Assembly (NCBI GenBank): GCA_028874175.1
Contig: JAPPLN010000112.1
Coordinates: 1 to 32,070, forward strand
Reading direction: 5' to 3'
Origin: Chloroflexota bacterium
GTDB taxonomy: Bacteria > Chloroflexota > UBA11872
DNA: 32,070 nt
Positions 7,191 through 15,806 of the stretch are shown in pieces. The position numbers and the translations under genes were made by a program. The notes beneath the pieces were generated by a model that saw only the letters and a list, made by a program, of their open reading frames with translations, was not told where the DNA came from and ran no database searches. Each line of letters opens with the position of its first letter. Position 1 is the first letter of the stretch.

Positions 7191-8327
7191 ATGTCAGCCA
7201 GCGATCTCCCGGCCTTTCGCATCGGGGTGGTTGGATGCGGCGGAATCAGTAACAGCCACGGTCGCGCGGGCCTGGCGTCCGACAAGCTCCAACTCGTCGC
7301 CTGCTGCGACATCCGTGAATCCGTGGCCCGGGAATGGGCCGAGACCTACGACTGCGAGGCCTGGTACACGGACTACGAAGAGATGATCCGGGACCAGGAC
7401 CTGGACGGCGTGGTCCTGGCCACCTGGCCCAACCAGCACCGGGAACAGGTCGAGCGCTGCCTCAACGCCGGCGCCCGCAACATCCTCAGCGAGAAGTCGC
7501 TGACCGGGACCGGGCAGGAAGCCTGGGAGCTTGCACAGCTGGTTGAGTCCGCGGGCGCGTTCCTGATGGAAGGCTTCATGTACCGCCACCACCCGCACGT
7601 GGCCGAACTGGAGCGTCAGGTGGCCGCGGGCACCATTGGCCGGATCGACTCGGTCAGAGCCACCTTCAGCGCCTTCGATCCTGAGCCCGAAAGCCCCACC
7701 GATCCGAATCGGAACTGGCGGCGCGATCCCGAGCGCCTGGGCGGCTCGCCCTGGGACGTCACCTGCTACGCGATCAACGCGGCCAACCACTTTGCGTCGA
7801 TGGGCGCAGGTGGACGCGGCACTGGCAAAGGATCCAATCCCGAAGGAAAGCTCCGTTCCGACGTGAAGAGCCTCGTCGCCGCCCGACCGACCAGGGTCTG
7901 GTCGGTGGGGAGCATGAGCGAGGTCTACGGCACTCTGAACCGACAGTTCGGACTGATCGAGTACGACAGCGGCTGCGTGGGCTACGTGGAAGGCAACCGG
8001 CAGGCGCATCTGAGCGAGGAGTTGCAAATCGCCGGCAGCGACGGCCGGTTGGGCATCCGACGAGCCTTTCGGCCCCACGCCGAACCGGTGATCGAGCACC
8101 AGTACGGCAAAGGCGAATGGCGGGAAATCCCCATCCCAGGCGCCGAGATGTACCGGCTGCAGATGGAGAACTTCGCGGACGTGGCGCAGGGCGTGGCCGA
8201 GCCGGTCATGCCCCTTATCCAGTCCGTGGTGAACATGCACACCATCGCGGCGCTGGTCACCAGCCAGCGCGAAGACCGGCTCGTGGACCTCGAACTACCG
8301 GCAGGCTTGTTCGAAGAGCCGGCATAG
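7191..8327 (+). CDS. Gfo/Idh/MocA-family oxidoreductase, tandem copy B
   Basis: 378 aa, near-identical to the gene at 5785. It has the same ribosome-binding site (GGGGGTGGAG), the same N-terminus (MSASDLPAFRIGVVGCGGIS), the Glu-Lys-Ser variant at 101-103, and the shared NRNWRRDPERLGGSPWD block. Differences are scattered, for example ISSRHG versus ISNSHG near the cofactor loop, and clustered in the 150-165 region (SSKFSTLDYEEESPDD versus RATFSAFDPEPESPTD). Both copies keep an intact frame, so both are probably functional. The conserved upstream block containing TTGAACCGGTCGGC at about 7127-7140 matches the block near 5721-5734. The gene precedes the M20 peptidase by 70 bases and may be co-transcribed with it. 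Confidence 0.9.
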   Translation: MSASDLPAFRIGVVGCGGISNSHGRAGLASDKLQLVACCDIRESVAREWAETYDCEAWYTDYEEMIRDQDLDGVVLATWPNQHREQVERCLNAGARNILSEKSLTGTGQEAWELAQLVESAGAFLMEGFMYRHHPHVAELERQVAAGTIGRIDSVRATFSAFDPEPESPTDPNRNWRRDPERLGGSPWDVTCYAINAANHFASMGAGGRGTGKGSNPEGKLRSDVKSLVAARPTRVWSVGSMSEVYGTLNRQFGLIEYDSGCVGYVEGNRQAHLSEELQIAGSDGRLGIRRAFRPHAEPVIEHQYGKGEWREIPIPGAEMYRLQMENFADVAQGVAEPVMPLIQSVVNMHTIAALVTSQREDRLVDLELPAGLFEEPA

Positions 8328-8397
8328 CTGGCGCGCAGGCTTAGCAAGGCGCGGCGATTGGCCGCCGTCCGCCTCTGGGTGCCAATATGGCGCGCCC

Positions 8398-9564
8398 ATG
8401 AGCGCCCACATCACAACCGAACGCGAAGCCGCCGACCTTCTCAGCCGGCTGGTCGCCACACCCAGCGTTACGCCGGAAGTAGAAGGCGGCACCGGCGAGG
8501 GCGCCATGGCCGATCTCGTGGAGGAATTCGCCCGCTCCATCGGCGCGCAGATCACCCGCCAGGAAGTCTTCCCGGGTCGCGAAAACGTGATCTGCACCAT
8601 CGCCCCCGACGCAGCCGGCCCGCACCTGATGTTGGAAGCGCACATGGACACCGTGGCGCTGGGGCCCATGACCAACGGCCACCAGCCCTACATGGACGAC
8701 GAGGGCAAGCTGCACGGCCGGGGCTCTTGCGACACCAAGGGCTCGCTGGCGGCCATGCTGCTGGCGCTCCAGTGGGCGGCCGGCGTCTCGGATCCCGCGG
8801 GACCGCTGACCGTTGCCGCGGCCGTGGACGAGGAAACCGGCAGCGCCGGCGCCAAGGCTCTGCCGCATTCTGGAGTCAACGTGGACGGCGCAATCGTCGG
8901 TGAGCCGACGAGCTTGGAGGTGGTTCGTTCGCACCGCGGCGGCCGCTATTGGCCCCTCATCACCCACGGCACCGCCGTCCACAGCTCCACGCCCGAACTC
9001 GGCGACAACGCCATCCTCCGCATGGCCGACGTCCTGCACGTTCTCCGCGAGGAGTACGGCCGGCGTCTGGCAGGGCGCACGCACCCGCTGGTCGGCAACT
9101 CGTCCTTCTCCGTCGGCATCATCAAGGCCGGGACCTCCTTCAACATGGTTCCCGACCGCTGCGAGGCCATCATCGAGCGGCGCCAAATCCCCGGCGAGTC
9201 CGTGGATGACGTGGAAGCGGAACTCGAGGAAGTTCTCAACATCGCCCGCCGCCGTCATCCCGACCTGCGCGTGGAGGTGCAGGCGCCATTCGTCTTCGGG
9301 GACGTACTGGACACTCCTGCCGACGCCCCCATCGTGCAGGTGGTGCGCGACGCCGTGACCGACGTATGCGGCTCGGCCAACGTAATCGGCGTCTCGTACG
9401 GCTCCGACGCCGCGACGCTTGCCGCCGCCGGCATTCCCAGCGTGCTCTGCGGTCCCGGCGACATTGCCTACGCGCACAGCGCCGACGAGTTCGTGCCCAT
9501 GGCGGAAGTCGTCCAGGCGGCCGAGATTTACGCGCGCGCCTGGAAGCTTTTCGCCGCCGCTTGA
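8398..9564 (+). CDS. M20-family metallopeptidase (ArgE/DapE/CPG2-like)
   Basis: Probable cytoplasmic di-zinc amidohydrolase or peptidase of the M20 family, 388 aa. Catalytic signatures are present: HMDT with His82 and Asp84 (first metal ligand and nearby Asp), GRGSCDTKGS with bridging Asp112, and DEETGS at 144-149 with the Glu pair (catalytic base and metal ligand). A dimerisation/lid domain is expected near residues 180-290, and the C-terminal part returns to the catalytic fold with an AHSADEFVP motif carrying the last His. The family hydrolyses N-acyl amino acids, succinyl-diaminopimelate or peptides; which applies here cannot be told. The stop overlaps the sulfatase start (TGATG at 9562-9566), implying translational coupling. 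A short relic of a second copy lies at 6949-6992. Confidence 0.9.
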   Translation: MSAHITTEREAADLLSRLVATPSVTPEVEGGTGEGAMADLVEEFARSIGAQITRQEVFPGRENVICTIAPDAAGPHLMLEAHMDTVALGPMTNGHQPYMDDEGKLHGRGSCDTKGSLAAMLLALQWAAGVSDPAGPLTVAAAVDEETGSAGAKALPHSGVNVDGAIVGEPTSLEVVRSHRGGRYWPLITHGTAVHSSTPELGDNAILRMADVLHVLREEYGRRLAGRTHPLVGNSSFSVGIIKAGTSFNMVPDRCEAIIERRQIPGESVDDVEAELEEVLNIARRRHPDLRVEVQAPFVFGDVLDTPADAPIVQVVRDAVTDVCGSANVIGVSYGSDAATLAAAGIPSVLCGPGDIAYAHSADEFVPMAEVVQAAEIYARAWKLFAAA

Positions 9565-11009
9565 TGCCGCCCACGGCCGCCGGTGGGCGTCCGAACATCG
9601 TCCTGGTCATCACCGACCAGCAGCGCTACGACACCATTGCCGCCCTTGGCCATCCCCACGTCGACACGCCGAACCTCGACCGGCTGGTCCGCGAGGGCGT
9701 CAGCTTCGACCAGTGCCACGTCACGGCCGCCTCGTGCGTGCCCGCCCGTGCCAGCCTCTTCAACGGCCTCTATCCCCACACCACAGGCGTCCTGCGCAAC
9801 GGCTGCGAGTGGCGGCGGTCCTGGGTCGAGCAGCTGGCCGCCTCGGGCTACCACTGCGTCAACGTCGGCAAGATGCACACCATCCCCTTCGAGACGCCGC
9901 TGGGCTTTCACGAGCGCTACGTCGTCGAGAACAAGGACCGGTTCCTCGAAGGCCGCTACTACTTCGACGAGTGGGACAAGGCCCTGGCAGCGCGCGGCCT
10001 GGTCAAGCAGCAGCGAGAGCTCTACCGGCAGCGGCCGGACTACGGCGAAGCCATGGGCGCGTTTACCTGGGACCTGCCGGCCGACATGCACAGCGACAGC
10101 TTCGTCGGCGGCCTGGCCCGCTGGTGGCTGGACACCTACCCCACCACCCAGCCGCTATTCCTGGAAGTCGGCTTCCCCGGCCCGCATCCGCCCTACGACC
10201 CGACGCCTGAGGCGCTGGCGCCCTACCTGGACCGCGACCTGCCCATCCGGCCGGTCTCACAGGCGGACCTGGACGGCCAGCCCGAGGCCCTGCGCGTCAT
10301 GCGCGAGCACAACGCCGAGGTCGACCATGACTCCGTAGTCCACATCGTCGATCCGCCGCTGGAGTCACGGCACCGGCAACGCGCGCACTACCTGGCCAAC
10401 GTCACCATGATCGACACCCAGGTCGGCGAACTCATGGACGCCCTGGAACGCAACGGCTACGCCGACGACTGCGTGGTCATCTTCACCTCCGACCACGGCG
10501 ACTGCCTGGGCGACCACGGCCACATCCAGAAGTGGACCATGTACGACACGATCACACGTGTCCCCTGCATCGTCTGGTCGCCAAGTCGGTTTGCGGGCGG
10601 CCGCCGGATCGACGATCTGGTCCAGTGGTTCGACCTGGGCCCCACCATCTTGGAACTTGCCGGCTGCGAGCCGGACGCAAGCATGGAAGCCTGCTCACTC
10701 CTCCTGGCGCTCGAAGGCGGCCAGGCCCCTCAACGCGACTACGTCTTCACCGAACAGGGCCGCGACGACGGCAACGGTCTCCACGTGGACCTGGTGACCG
10801 CGATTCGCAGCCAATCCTGGAAGCTCGTTCACTTCCTCGGCGAGGACGACGGCCAACTCTTCAACCTCCAGGACGACCCGCACGAAGAACGCAACCTTTG
10901 GAACGACCCGCTGGCCGCACCCGCCCGCCGCGAACTCCTCGACGCCCTGCGCGACTGGCGTCTGTCCAGCGGCATCACCACCGCCAACTGGGCCGCGGAC
11001 GCCCGCTAA
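9564..11009 (+). CDS. Type I sulfatase (arylsulfatase family)
   Basis: Sulfate ester hydrolase of the alkaline phosphatase superfamily, 481 aa from the ATG that overlaps the upstream stop. It begins RPNIVLVITDQQRYDT with the N-terminal metal-binding Asp18. The activation motif C-x-P-x-R is Cys58, Pro60 and Arg62 (SCVPARASLFNG), where Cys would be converted to formylglycine by a maturation enzyme not encoded in this window. The second metal site is TSDHGDCLGDHG around residues 308-319 (Asp310, His311). No signal peptide is visible, so a cytoplasmic location is likely, which suggests action on small imported sulfated molecules. Its place in an operon with a peptidase and GNAT gene, and next to Gfo/Idh genes, fits catabolism of sulfated sugars or amides. 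The substrate is not determinable from the sequence. Confidence 0.92.
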   Translation: MPPTAAGGRPNIVLVITDQQRYDTIAALGHPHVDTPNLDRLVREGVSFDQCHVTAASCVPARASLFNGLYPHTTGVLRNGCEWRRSWVEQLAASGYHCVNVGKMHTIPFETPLGFHERYVVENKDRFLEGRYYFDEWDKALAARGLVKQQRELYRQRPDYGEAMGAFTWDLPADMHSDSFVGGLARWWLDTYPTTQPLFLEVGFPGPHPPYDPTPEALAPYLDRDLPIRPVSQADLDGQPEALRVMREHNAEVDHDSVVHIVDPPLESRHRQRAHYLANVTMIDTQVGELMDALERNGYADDCVVIFTSDHGDCLGDHGHIQKWTMYDTITRVPCIVWSPSRFAGGRRIDDLVQWFDLGPTILELAGCEPDASMEACSLLLALEGGQAPQRDYVFTEQGRDDGNGLHVDLVTAIRSQSWKLVHFLGEDDGQLFNLQDDPHEERNLWNDPLAAPARRELLDALRDWRLSSGITTANWAADAR

Positions 11010-11047
11010 GCTGCATTCGACGGTCGCCTGCCACTAAACTGCGGGCC

Positions 11048-11542
11048 ATGCGCCAGCCCGACCTCCCCATCACCATCCGCGGCTACCAGCCCCGCGACCA
11101 GGACCGCATCCGCGAGCTCACCCTGGAAGGCTTCGACGGCGTCAGCATCGACCAGAACGCCGATGCGCTGCTGGCCCTGGACTCGGAGCCGCTCTGGAAG
11201 ACGCGCAAGTGGGCGGGCGTGCAGGCCGAGTTGGAAGCCTCCCCGTCCGACCACTTCGTGGCCGAGCTGGACGGCGAGGTTATCGGCTACATCACCACCC
11301 ACCCGCAACCGGCCGCCGGCATCGGCCTAATTCCCAACATGGCCGTGGACGCCCGCTATCGGCGGCGCGGCGTGGCTTCAAGCCTTATCGAGCACGCGCT
11401 TGACTATCTACGCGCCTCCGGCATGCGCGTCGCCAAGATCGAAACGCTGGTGCAGAACGCCCAGGGCCAGACCCTCTACCCGAGCTTCGGCTTCCAGGAA
11501 GTCGCCCGCCAGATCCACTACGTGCGCCGCCTGGACGACTGA
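11048..11542 (+). CDS. GNAT-family N-acetyltransferase
   Basis: Predicted acetyl-CoA-dependent N-acyltransferase, 164 aa. The start at 11048 is chosen because homology-like sequence begins there (ITIRGYQPRDQDRIRELTLEGF, a typical GNAT first strand and helix) and because longer upstream frames only shadow the sulfatase gene. Motif A for acetyl-CoA binding is NMAVDARYRRRGVASSLIEHAL at about 98-119, with the Arg/Gly-rich pyrophosphate loop. The C-terminal strand-helix ends YPSFGFQEVARQIHYVRRL, the usual GFxxxxxxxxY pattern. It follows the sulfatase by 38 bases and is likely co-transcribed. The acceptor substrate is unknown. It converges on the MDR gene with only 15 bases between stops. Confidence 0.88.
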   Translation: MRQPDLPITIRGYQPRDQDRIRELTLEGFDGVSIDQNADALLALDSEPLWKTRKWAGVQAELEASPSDHFVAELDGEVIGYITTHPQPAAGIGLIPNMAVDARYRRRGVASSLIEHALDYLRASGMRVAKIETLVQNAQGQTLYPSFGFQEVARQIHYVRRLDD

Positions 11543-11557
11543 TCCGGCGTTGGCTCG

Positions 11558-12565
11558 CTAGCGCCAGTCGAACAGGCAGCCCACCAGCGACGGCTCGAAG
11601 TCGAACAGAAGGTCATAGACCTCCTTGAATTCGCTGCCCTTCACCCGGTGCGTGATCAACGGGTCAAGGGTGATCCTCCCGGCCACGGCCAGCCGCAGAG
11701 CGGCCGCTACGTCACGGCGCGGCGACCAGAGCACGGGCAGCGCGTTCAGCACGGGGTTGTCGCCGGCGTCGGGCTGACGGATCGAATCGTGCGCGCCGAT
11801 GATCGTCAGCCCCTTCTTATGCACGTCGCGGTAGAAGTTCACGCTCTCGGTCGATCCGCGCGTGCTCCCAAGCAGAAGCACCCGCGCGTAGTGACCGGCC
11901 ATGATGAATGCGTCATTGATCGGTGCCGGGAAACCGGTGGACTCGATCACTACCTGCGGCCCGCCCGTGGGACCCTCGGCCAGCGCCGCGCGCTCCTCCT
12001 CTGACGTTGGATCCATGCTCTCGAGCCACGGCACGGCTTCCGCCATGGCGCGCCGTGAGGGATCCAGGTCGGCCACCAGCACGCGACCCGCGCCCGCCAC
12101 ATAGGCGAACTGCGCGGCCAGCTGACCGATCAGGCCGCCGCCGATGACGAGCACGGTCTCGCCCATCTCGACCCGCGCCTTGCGCACGGCCTGCATGCTT
12201 ATCCGCAGCAGCATGTGGAAGGCGGCCTCCTGATCGGCCACGTCGTCGTCAACCAGGAACACGTCGCGCATGGGGGCCAGGCCGGCGGTGGCGTGCCGAC
12301 CGCGCGTCAGCACGCGCGTGCCCGGCGCCAAGTCCACGCCCTCGCCCGCCGCCACGACCTCGCCCACTGCGCTGTATCCAACGTTGCGCGGCCACAGGTT
12401 GGCCGGGGTATTCGGCAGCGCCAGCAGCGAAGCCCGCTCGGTGCCGGGCGACATGGCCGTGAGGTGGTGGCGCACCAGGACTTCGCCCGGTCCCGGGTCG
12501 CCAAGCTCAATCGTCTCCATCTGAATCGTCTCAACCGAGTGACTGACCAGGACTTGCGCTTGCAT
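11558..12565 (-). CDS. MDR-superfamily (zinc-type alcohol dehydrogenase-like) oxidoreductase
   Basis: Medium-chain dehydrogenase/reductase, 335 aa from the ATG at 12565. An in-frame ATG 57 bases upstream has no ribosome-binding site, whereas AAGGCGG lies ahead of 12565. The N-terminal GroES-like domain shows PGPGEVLVRHHLTAMSPGTERA and GYSAVGEVVAAGEGV. The nucleotide-binding loop is GGGLIGQLAAQ at about 142-152, followed by Asp in VADLDPSRR, suggesting NAD preference. The classical catalytic-zinc Cys/His set and structural Cys4 lobe are not obvious, so it may be a zinc-independent or atypical member of the type annotated as threonine- or sorbitol-dehydrogenase-like. It is divergently arranged with the enolase-superfamily gene, sharing a 99-base intergenic region. 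Confidence 0.82.
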   Translation of the reverse strand: MQAQVLVSHSVETIQMETIELGDPGPGEVLVRHHLTAMSPGTERASLLALPNTPANLWPRNVGYSAVGEVVAAGEGVDLAPGTRVLTRGRHATAGLAPMRDVFLVDDDVADQEAAFHMLLRISMQAVRKARVEMGETVLVIGGGLIGQLAAQFAYVAGAGRVLVADLDPSRRAMAEAVPWLESMDPTSEEERAALAEGPTGGPQVVIESTGFPAPINDAFIMAGHYARVLLLGSTRGSTESVNFYRDVHKKGLTIIGAHDSIRQPDAGDNPVLNALPVLWSPRRDVAAALRLAVAGRITLDPLITHRVKGSEFKEVYDLLFDFEPSLVGCLFDWR

Positions 12566-12664
12566 GCGACCGGCCGCCTTGGGCTGCCATCCGAACATTG
12601 GCAGCCTGCCACAGCCGTCCATTGCGCGTACGATGCAGGCTCCCGGCGCCTCCCTGGAGCACTC

Positions 12665-13807
12665 ATGCAGATCACCAAAGTCGAACCGCTATTCCTGGAC
12701 CAATACCTGCTGGTGCAGGTGCATACGGACAACGGACTGGTCGGTCTGGGCGAGTCCGGCTCATGGGGCTTCCTGGAAGCCTCCGCCGCTGCCATCGAGA
12801 AGATGGGCCGCTATTTGATTGGCGAGGATCCGCTTCGCATCGAGCACCACTGGCAGTACATGTACCGCTGGAGCCACTTCCGCGGCGCCGCGGTCATGGG
12901 CGCGCTTAGCGCCATCGACATCGCGCTCTGGGACATCGCCGGTAAGCACTTCGAGGTCCCCGTCTACCAGCTCCTCGGCGGACACGTGCGCGACCGCTGC
13001 CGCGTCTACTACCACGTGCTCGGCGACACCCGCGAAGCGCTGGTGCAGGGTGTGGCCGACGCCCGCAAGGAAGGCTATACCGCCGTCGGCCACCTCTCGC
13101 CGTTCCTGGACGAGGAACGTGACGTGGTCTACTTCAAGACGCACGTGGACAAGATCGAGGACGCCACCGAGGCCGTGCGGCTCTACCGCGAGGCCGCCGG
13201 GAACGAGGTTGACCTCTGCGTCGAAATCCACCGCCGCATGACCCCCACCGAGGCCGTCCAATTGGGCCGCGCCATCGAGAAGTACACCCCCTACTTCTTC
13301 GAGGACCCGGTCACCCCCGACAACCTGGACGAAATGGCCTACGTGGCCTCCAAGATCAACATTCCCATCGCCACCGGCGAGCGTTTCAGCTCCATCTGGG
13401 AGTTCGACATGTGCCTGCGCCGCGACGCCGTCCAGTACGTGCGGCCCGACGTGTGCATGGTCGGTGGCATCACGGGCAGCAAGAAGGTCGCCGCCCTGGC
13501 CGAGGCGCGGCACGTGGGCGTCGTCCCGCACAACCCGCTCAGCCCCGTCAGCACCGCCGCCTGCCTACAGGTGGCTGCCGCGGTCCCCAACTTCGCCCTG
13601 CAGGAGCTACCGCTCGGCGAGACCGTGCCGCCCAAGAGCGCCATGGTGGATGGCATCCACCCCCACGACGGCGAGGGCTACATCCGCCTCACCGACCGCC
13701 CCGGCATCGGCGTCACCCTCAAGCCCGACGCCGCCCAAAACGCCCCCTACAAGCCGCGAGAGATTCACACCCGCCTGGGCGCCGATGGCGCGGTGGTCGA
13801 TCAGTAG
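12665..13807 (+). CDS. Enolase-superfamily sugar-acid dehydratase-like protein (mandelate racemase/MLE family)
   Basis: Enolase-superfamily member, 380 aa, likely dehydrating an acid sugar by Mg-assisted proton abstraction. The start at 12665 follows GGAGC and gives the canonical opening MQITKVEPLFLDQYLLVQVHT. The capping domain is followed by a beta/alpha barrel. Candidate metal ligands are Glu187 (VEIHRR), Glu213 (FFEDPV) and Glu239 (ATGERF), spaced 26 residues apart. His189 and His289 (PHNPLSP) and Glu314 sit where galactonate dehydratases carry their acid/base residues. The first metal ligand is Glu instead of the more common Asp. The layout resembles D-galactonate dehydratase-type enzymes, but substrate specificity in this superfamily cannot be assigned from sequence. 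It is divergent from the MDR gene and converges on the aldo/keto reductase gene. Confidence 0.88.
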   Translation: MQITKVEPLFLDQYLLVQVHTDNGLVGLGESGSWGFLEASAAAIEKMGRYLIGEDPLRIEHHWQYMYRWSHFRGAAVMGALSAIDIALWDIAGKHFEVPVYQLLGGHVRDRCRVYYHVLGDTREALVQGVADARKEGYTAVGHLSPFLDEERDVVYFKTHVDKIEDATEAVRLYREAAGNEVDLCVEIHRRMTPTEAVQLGRAIEKYTPYFFEDPVTPDNLDEMAYVASKINIPIATGERFSSIWEFDMCLRRDAVQYVRPDVCMVGGITGSKKVAALAEARHVGVVPHNPLSPVSTAACLQVAAAVPNFALQELPLGETVPPKSAMVDGIHPHDGEGYIRLTDRPGIGVTLKPDAAQNAPYKPREIHTRLGADGAVVDQ

Positions 13808-13819
13808 GTTGACAGCGGC

Positions 13820-14752
13820 TTAGCCCGCCTGCTCCTCTAACTCCGCCACCCGCTCCAGCGCTTCGGACCAGATGTCGGCCGGGATGGCTGAGGTGGCTTC
13901 CCGGACGTTGGTCTCCATCTCGTAGGCCGAGGCCGCGCCGGTCAGCACCACGTCGATGTCCTCGTTGGCCAGCACGAACCGCATGTTCAGGTGGCGCAGG
14001 TCCACCTCGCGCTCGCGGCACCACGCCCACCAGTCGCGGGCGGCCTGGATGTCTTCCGGCGGGTACAGGTCGGTCAGGTTGGGTCGCACCTTCAGCGCAA
14101 TCATCGGGTCGCCGTGCGCCAGCAGGCCCTGCAACTGCGGCGAGCCCAGGATCACGCCAACCCCGTTGGCCGTGGCATGCCGAATCAGCGGCGCGGCCGT
14201 CTGGCGCACCAGGCTGTAGTCGGCGTAGGTCAGGATGGCGTCCACCCGTCCGGCGTCGATGGCCTGACGGTGGAAGTCCAGATCCCGCACGCCCAGCCCG
14301 ATCGCTTCCAGTCGGCCTTCCTCGCGCAGGGCCTCCAGCGTGTCGAAGCCGTCGCCGGCGGCGAACACCGGCTCCATCGTGATCGGGTCGTGGATCAGCA
14401 CTAGGTCGAGCTTCTCGCGACTCAGTAGGCGGGAACTGTCGTCCAGCGACCAGCGCAGGTCCTCGGCGGTGTAGCTGTGTGGCCGGCTGGCATGCGTACC
14501 GACCTTGGTGGATATCAGCAACTCCGGCAGGTCCATGCCCTCCATGGCCTTGCCCAGGTTCTCCTGGCTGTTGCCGTAAAGCGGCGAGGTATCCAGGTAC
14601 CGTACGCCCAGGTCGTACATGCGCTGCAGCGTGGCGCGCACCTCGGGAATGGTGATGGCGTGCACCATTCCGCCCATGTGCGCGGCCCCCAGGGCCAGGC
14701 GGGTTGGGCGCAGGTTCGTTTGGCCAAGGCGGCGGCGTTCCAATGCGCTCAT
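13820..14752 (-). CDS. Aldo/keto reductase
   Basis: NAD(P)H-dependent (beta/alpha)8-barrel reductase, 310 aa. The full catalytic tetrad is visible: Asp54 and Tyr59 (RYLDTSPLYGNS), Lys83 (ISTKVG) and His121 (LVLIHDP). The N-terminus RRLGQTNLRPTRLALGAAHMGG is typical of the AKR11/12 or galactose/pyridoxal-dehydrogenase-like group, in which several members oxidise L-fucose or other sugars. The start lies 4 bases beyond the stop of the upstream Gfo/Idh gene, so the two form a tight operon transcribed leftward. A sugar or sugar-lactone substrate is inferred from this pairing. It converges with the enolase-superfamily gene with 12 bases between stops. Confidence 0.9.
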   Translation of the reverse strand: MSALERRRLGQTNLRPTRLALGAAHMGGMVHAITIPEVRATLQRMYDLGVRYLDTSPLYGNSQENLGKAMEGMDLPELLISTKVGTHASRPHSYTAEDLRWSLDDSSRLLSREKLDLVLIHDPITMEPVFAAGDGFDTLEALREEGRLEAIGLGVRDLDFHRQAIDAGRVDAILTYADYSLVRQTAAPLIRHATANGVGVILGSPQLQGLLAHGDPMIALKVRPNLTDLYPPEDIQAARDWWAWCREREVDLRHLNMRFVLANEDIDVVLTGAASAYEMETNVREATSAIPADIWSEALERVAELEEQAG

Positions 14753-14756
14753 TGGA

Positions 14757-15806
14757 CTACACCCAGCCGTGCTGGATCTGCACGGGCTCGCCCGCGGCCT
14801 GGTGAGTCCATTCCTCGCCGGATTCCAGGACGACCTCGCTGCGAGTCAGCTCCGATGTCTCGGCGGCCAGCAGGATCTCCATGATGTGGCGGCCATATTC
14901 GCCGGGCACCGGGCTTTCGATGTCCTGGGCGATGGCCTCGGCGAAGCGTCCCCACTCCAGCCGCATGTTCTGCGGCCAGTAGTCGTAGTCCACTTCGTCC
15001 CAGGTGTTGTTCTTGCCGATCCAGAGACCCCGGCCGGAGGCGCTGTGCGCAAACTTCAGGCTGCCGTTGGCGCAAATCACGTGCGTGTCGTGGATCGGTC
15101 CGCCGTCGGCAAAGCCCACCGACACCGCCACCCCCGCCAAGCCGTTCTTGTAACGGATGAAGGCCGTGGCCGAGTCGTCGCCGGCCTGGTAGTGCGCCCG
15201 CGTGCCGATCGAGGCCGATACGGACGCCGCCTGGGAGCCCATGAACCACGTCACCCGGTCCACCACGTGCACGCCGTTGCTCAGCCACATGCCCCCGCCG
15301 TGATAGCGGCTGCGGTACTGCGGCCGGCGGCTGGCGTGGTTCCAGTTCTTGGACATGTAACTCACGATGGTGATCAGGGGCCCCAGCTCGCCCGAGTCCA
15401 GGATCTCTTTGGCCTTGATGTTCACCGGCAGAAAGTGGTTAGTCAGTCCCACCATCAGCTTCACGCCGTTGGCTCGGGCGGCGGCAATCATCTCGTCGCA
15501 CTGCTCCAGCGTCAGCGCCATCGGCTTCTCCACCAGCACGTGCTTGCCGGCGTTCAGCGCGTCCACGCTCAGCCGGTGGTGCAGGTGGTGACCCAACACG
15601 ACGCCCACGGCGTCGATGTCCGGGTCCTCCAGCAATTCCGTGTGCGACGCGTAACCCTTCGGGACGTCGTAGGCGTCCATGTACTCGGCGCGCGTGGCCT
15701 CGATCAAATCGGCGCAGGCCACGATCTCCACGTCGTCCAACTCCGCGATGCCCTGGGCATGGGAACGGGCGATGCCGCCCAAGCCAATCATTCCAACTCG
15801 CAACAT
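14757..15806 (-). CDS. Gfo/Idh/MocA-family oxidoreductase
   Basis: 349 aa, canonical family member. The Rossmann motif is GMIGLGGIARSHA (residues 5-17), and the Glu-Lys-Pro motif is intact at 93-95 (HVLVEKPMALT). The C-terminal alpha/beta domain contains GGGMWLSNGVHVVDRVTWFMG, where an active-site His following the Asn-Gly resembles the HxxD/HxxH-type substrate-binding region of the family. It is the first gene of a leftward operon, with the aldo/keto reductase starting 4 bases after its stop. This pair probably acts on successive steps or alternative redox states of one sugar. It is unrelated at close range to the tandem EKS copies at 5785 and 7191. The upstream region (270 bases) is shared with a divergent coiled-coil gene. 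Confidence 0.9.
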   Translation of the reverse strand: MLRVGMIGLGGIARSHAQGIAELDDVEIVACADLIEATRAEYMDAYDVPKGYASHTELLEDPDIDAVGVVLGHHLHHRLSVDALNAGKHVLVEKPMALTLEQCDEMIAAARANGVKLMVGLTNHFLPVNIKAKEILDSGELGPLITIVSYMSKNWNHASRRPQYRSRYHGGGMWLSNGVHVVDRVTWFMGSQAASVSASIGTRAHYQAGDDSATAFIRYKNGLAGVAVSVGFADGGPIHDTHVICANGSLKFAHSASGRGLWIGKNNTWDEVDYDYWPQNMRLEWGRFAEAIAQDIESPVPGEYGRHIMEILLAAETSELTRSEVVLESGEEWTHQAAGEPVQIQHGWV

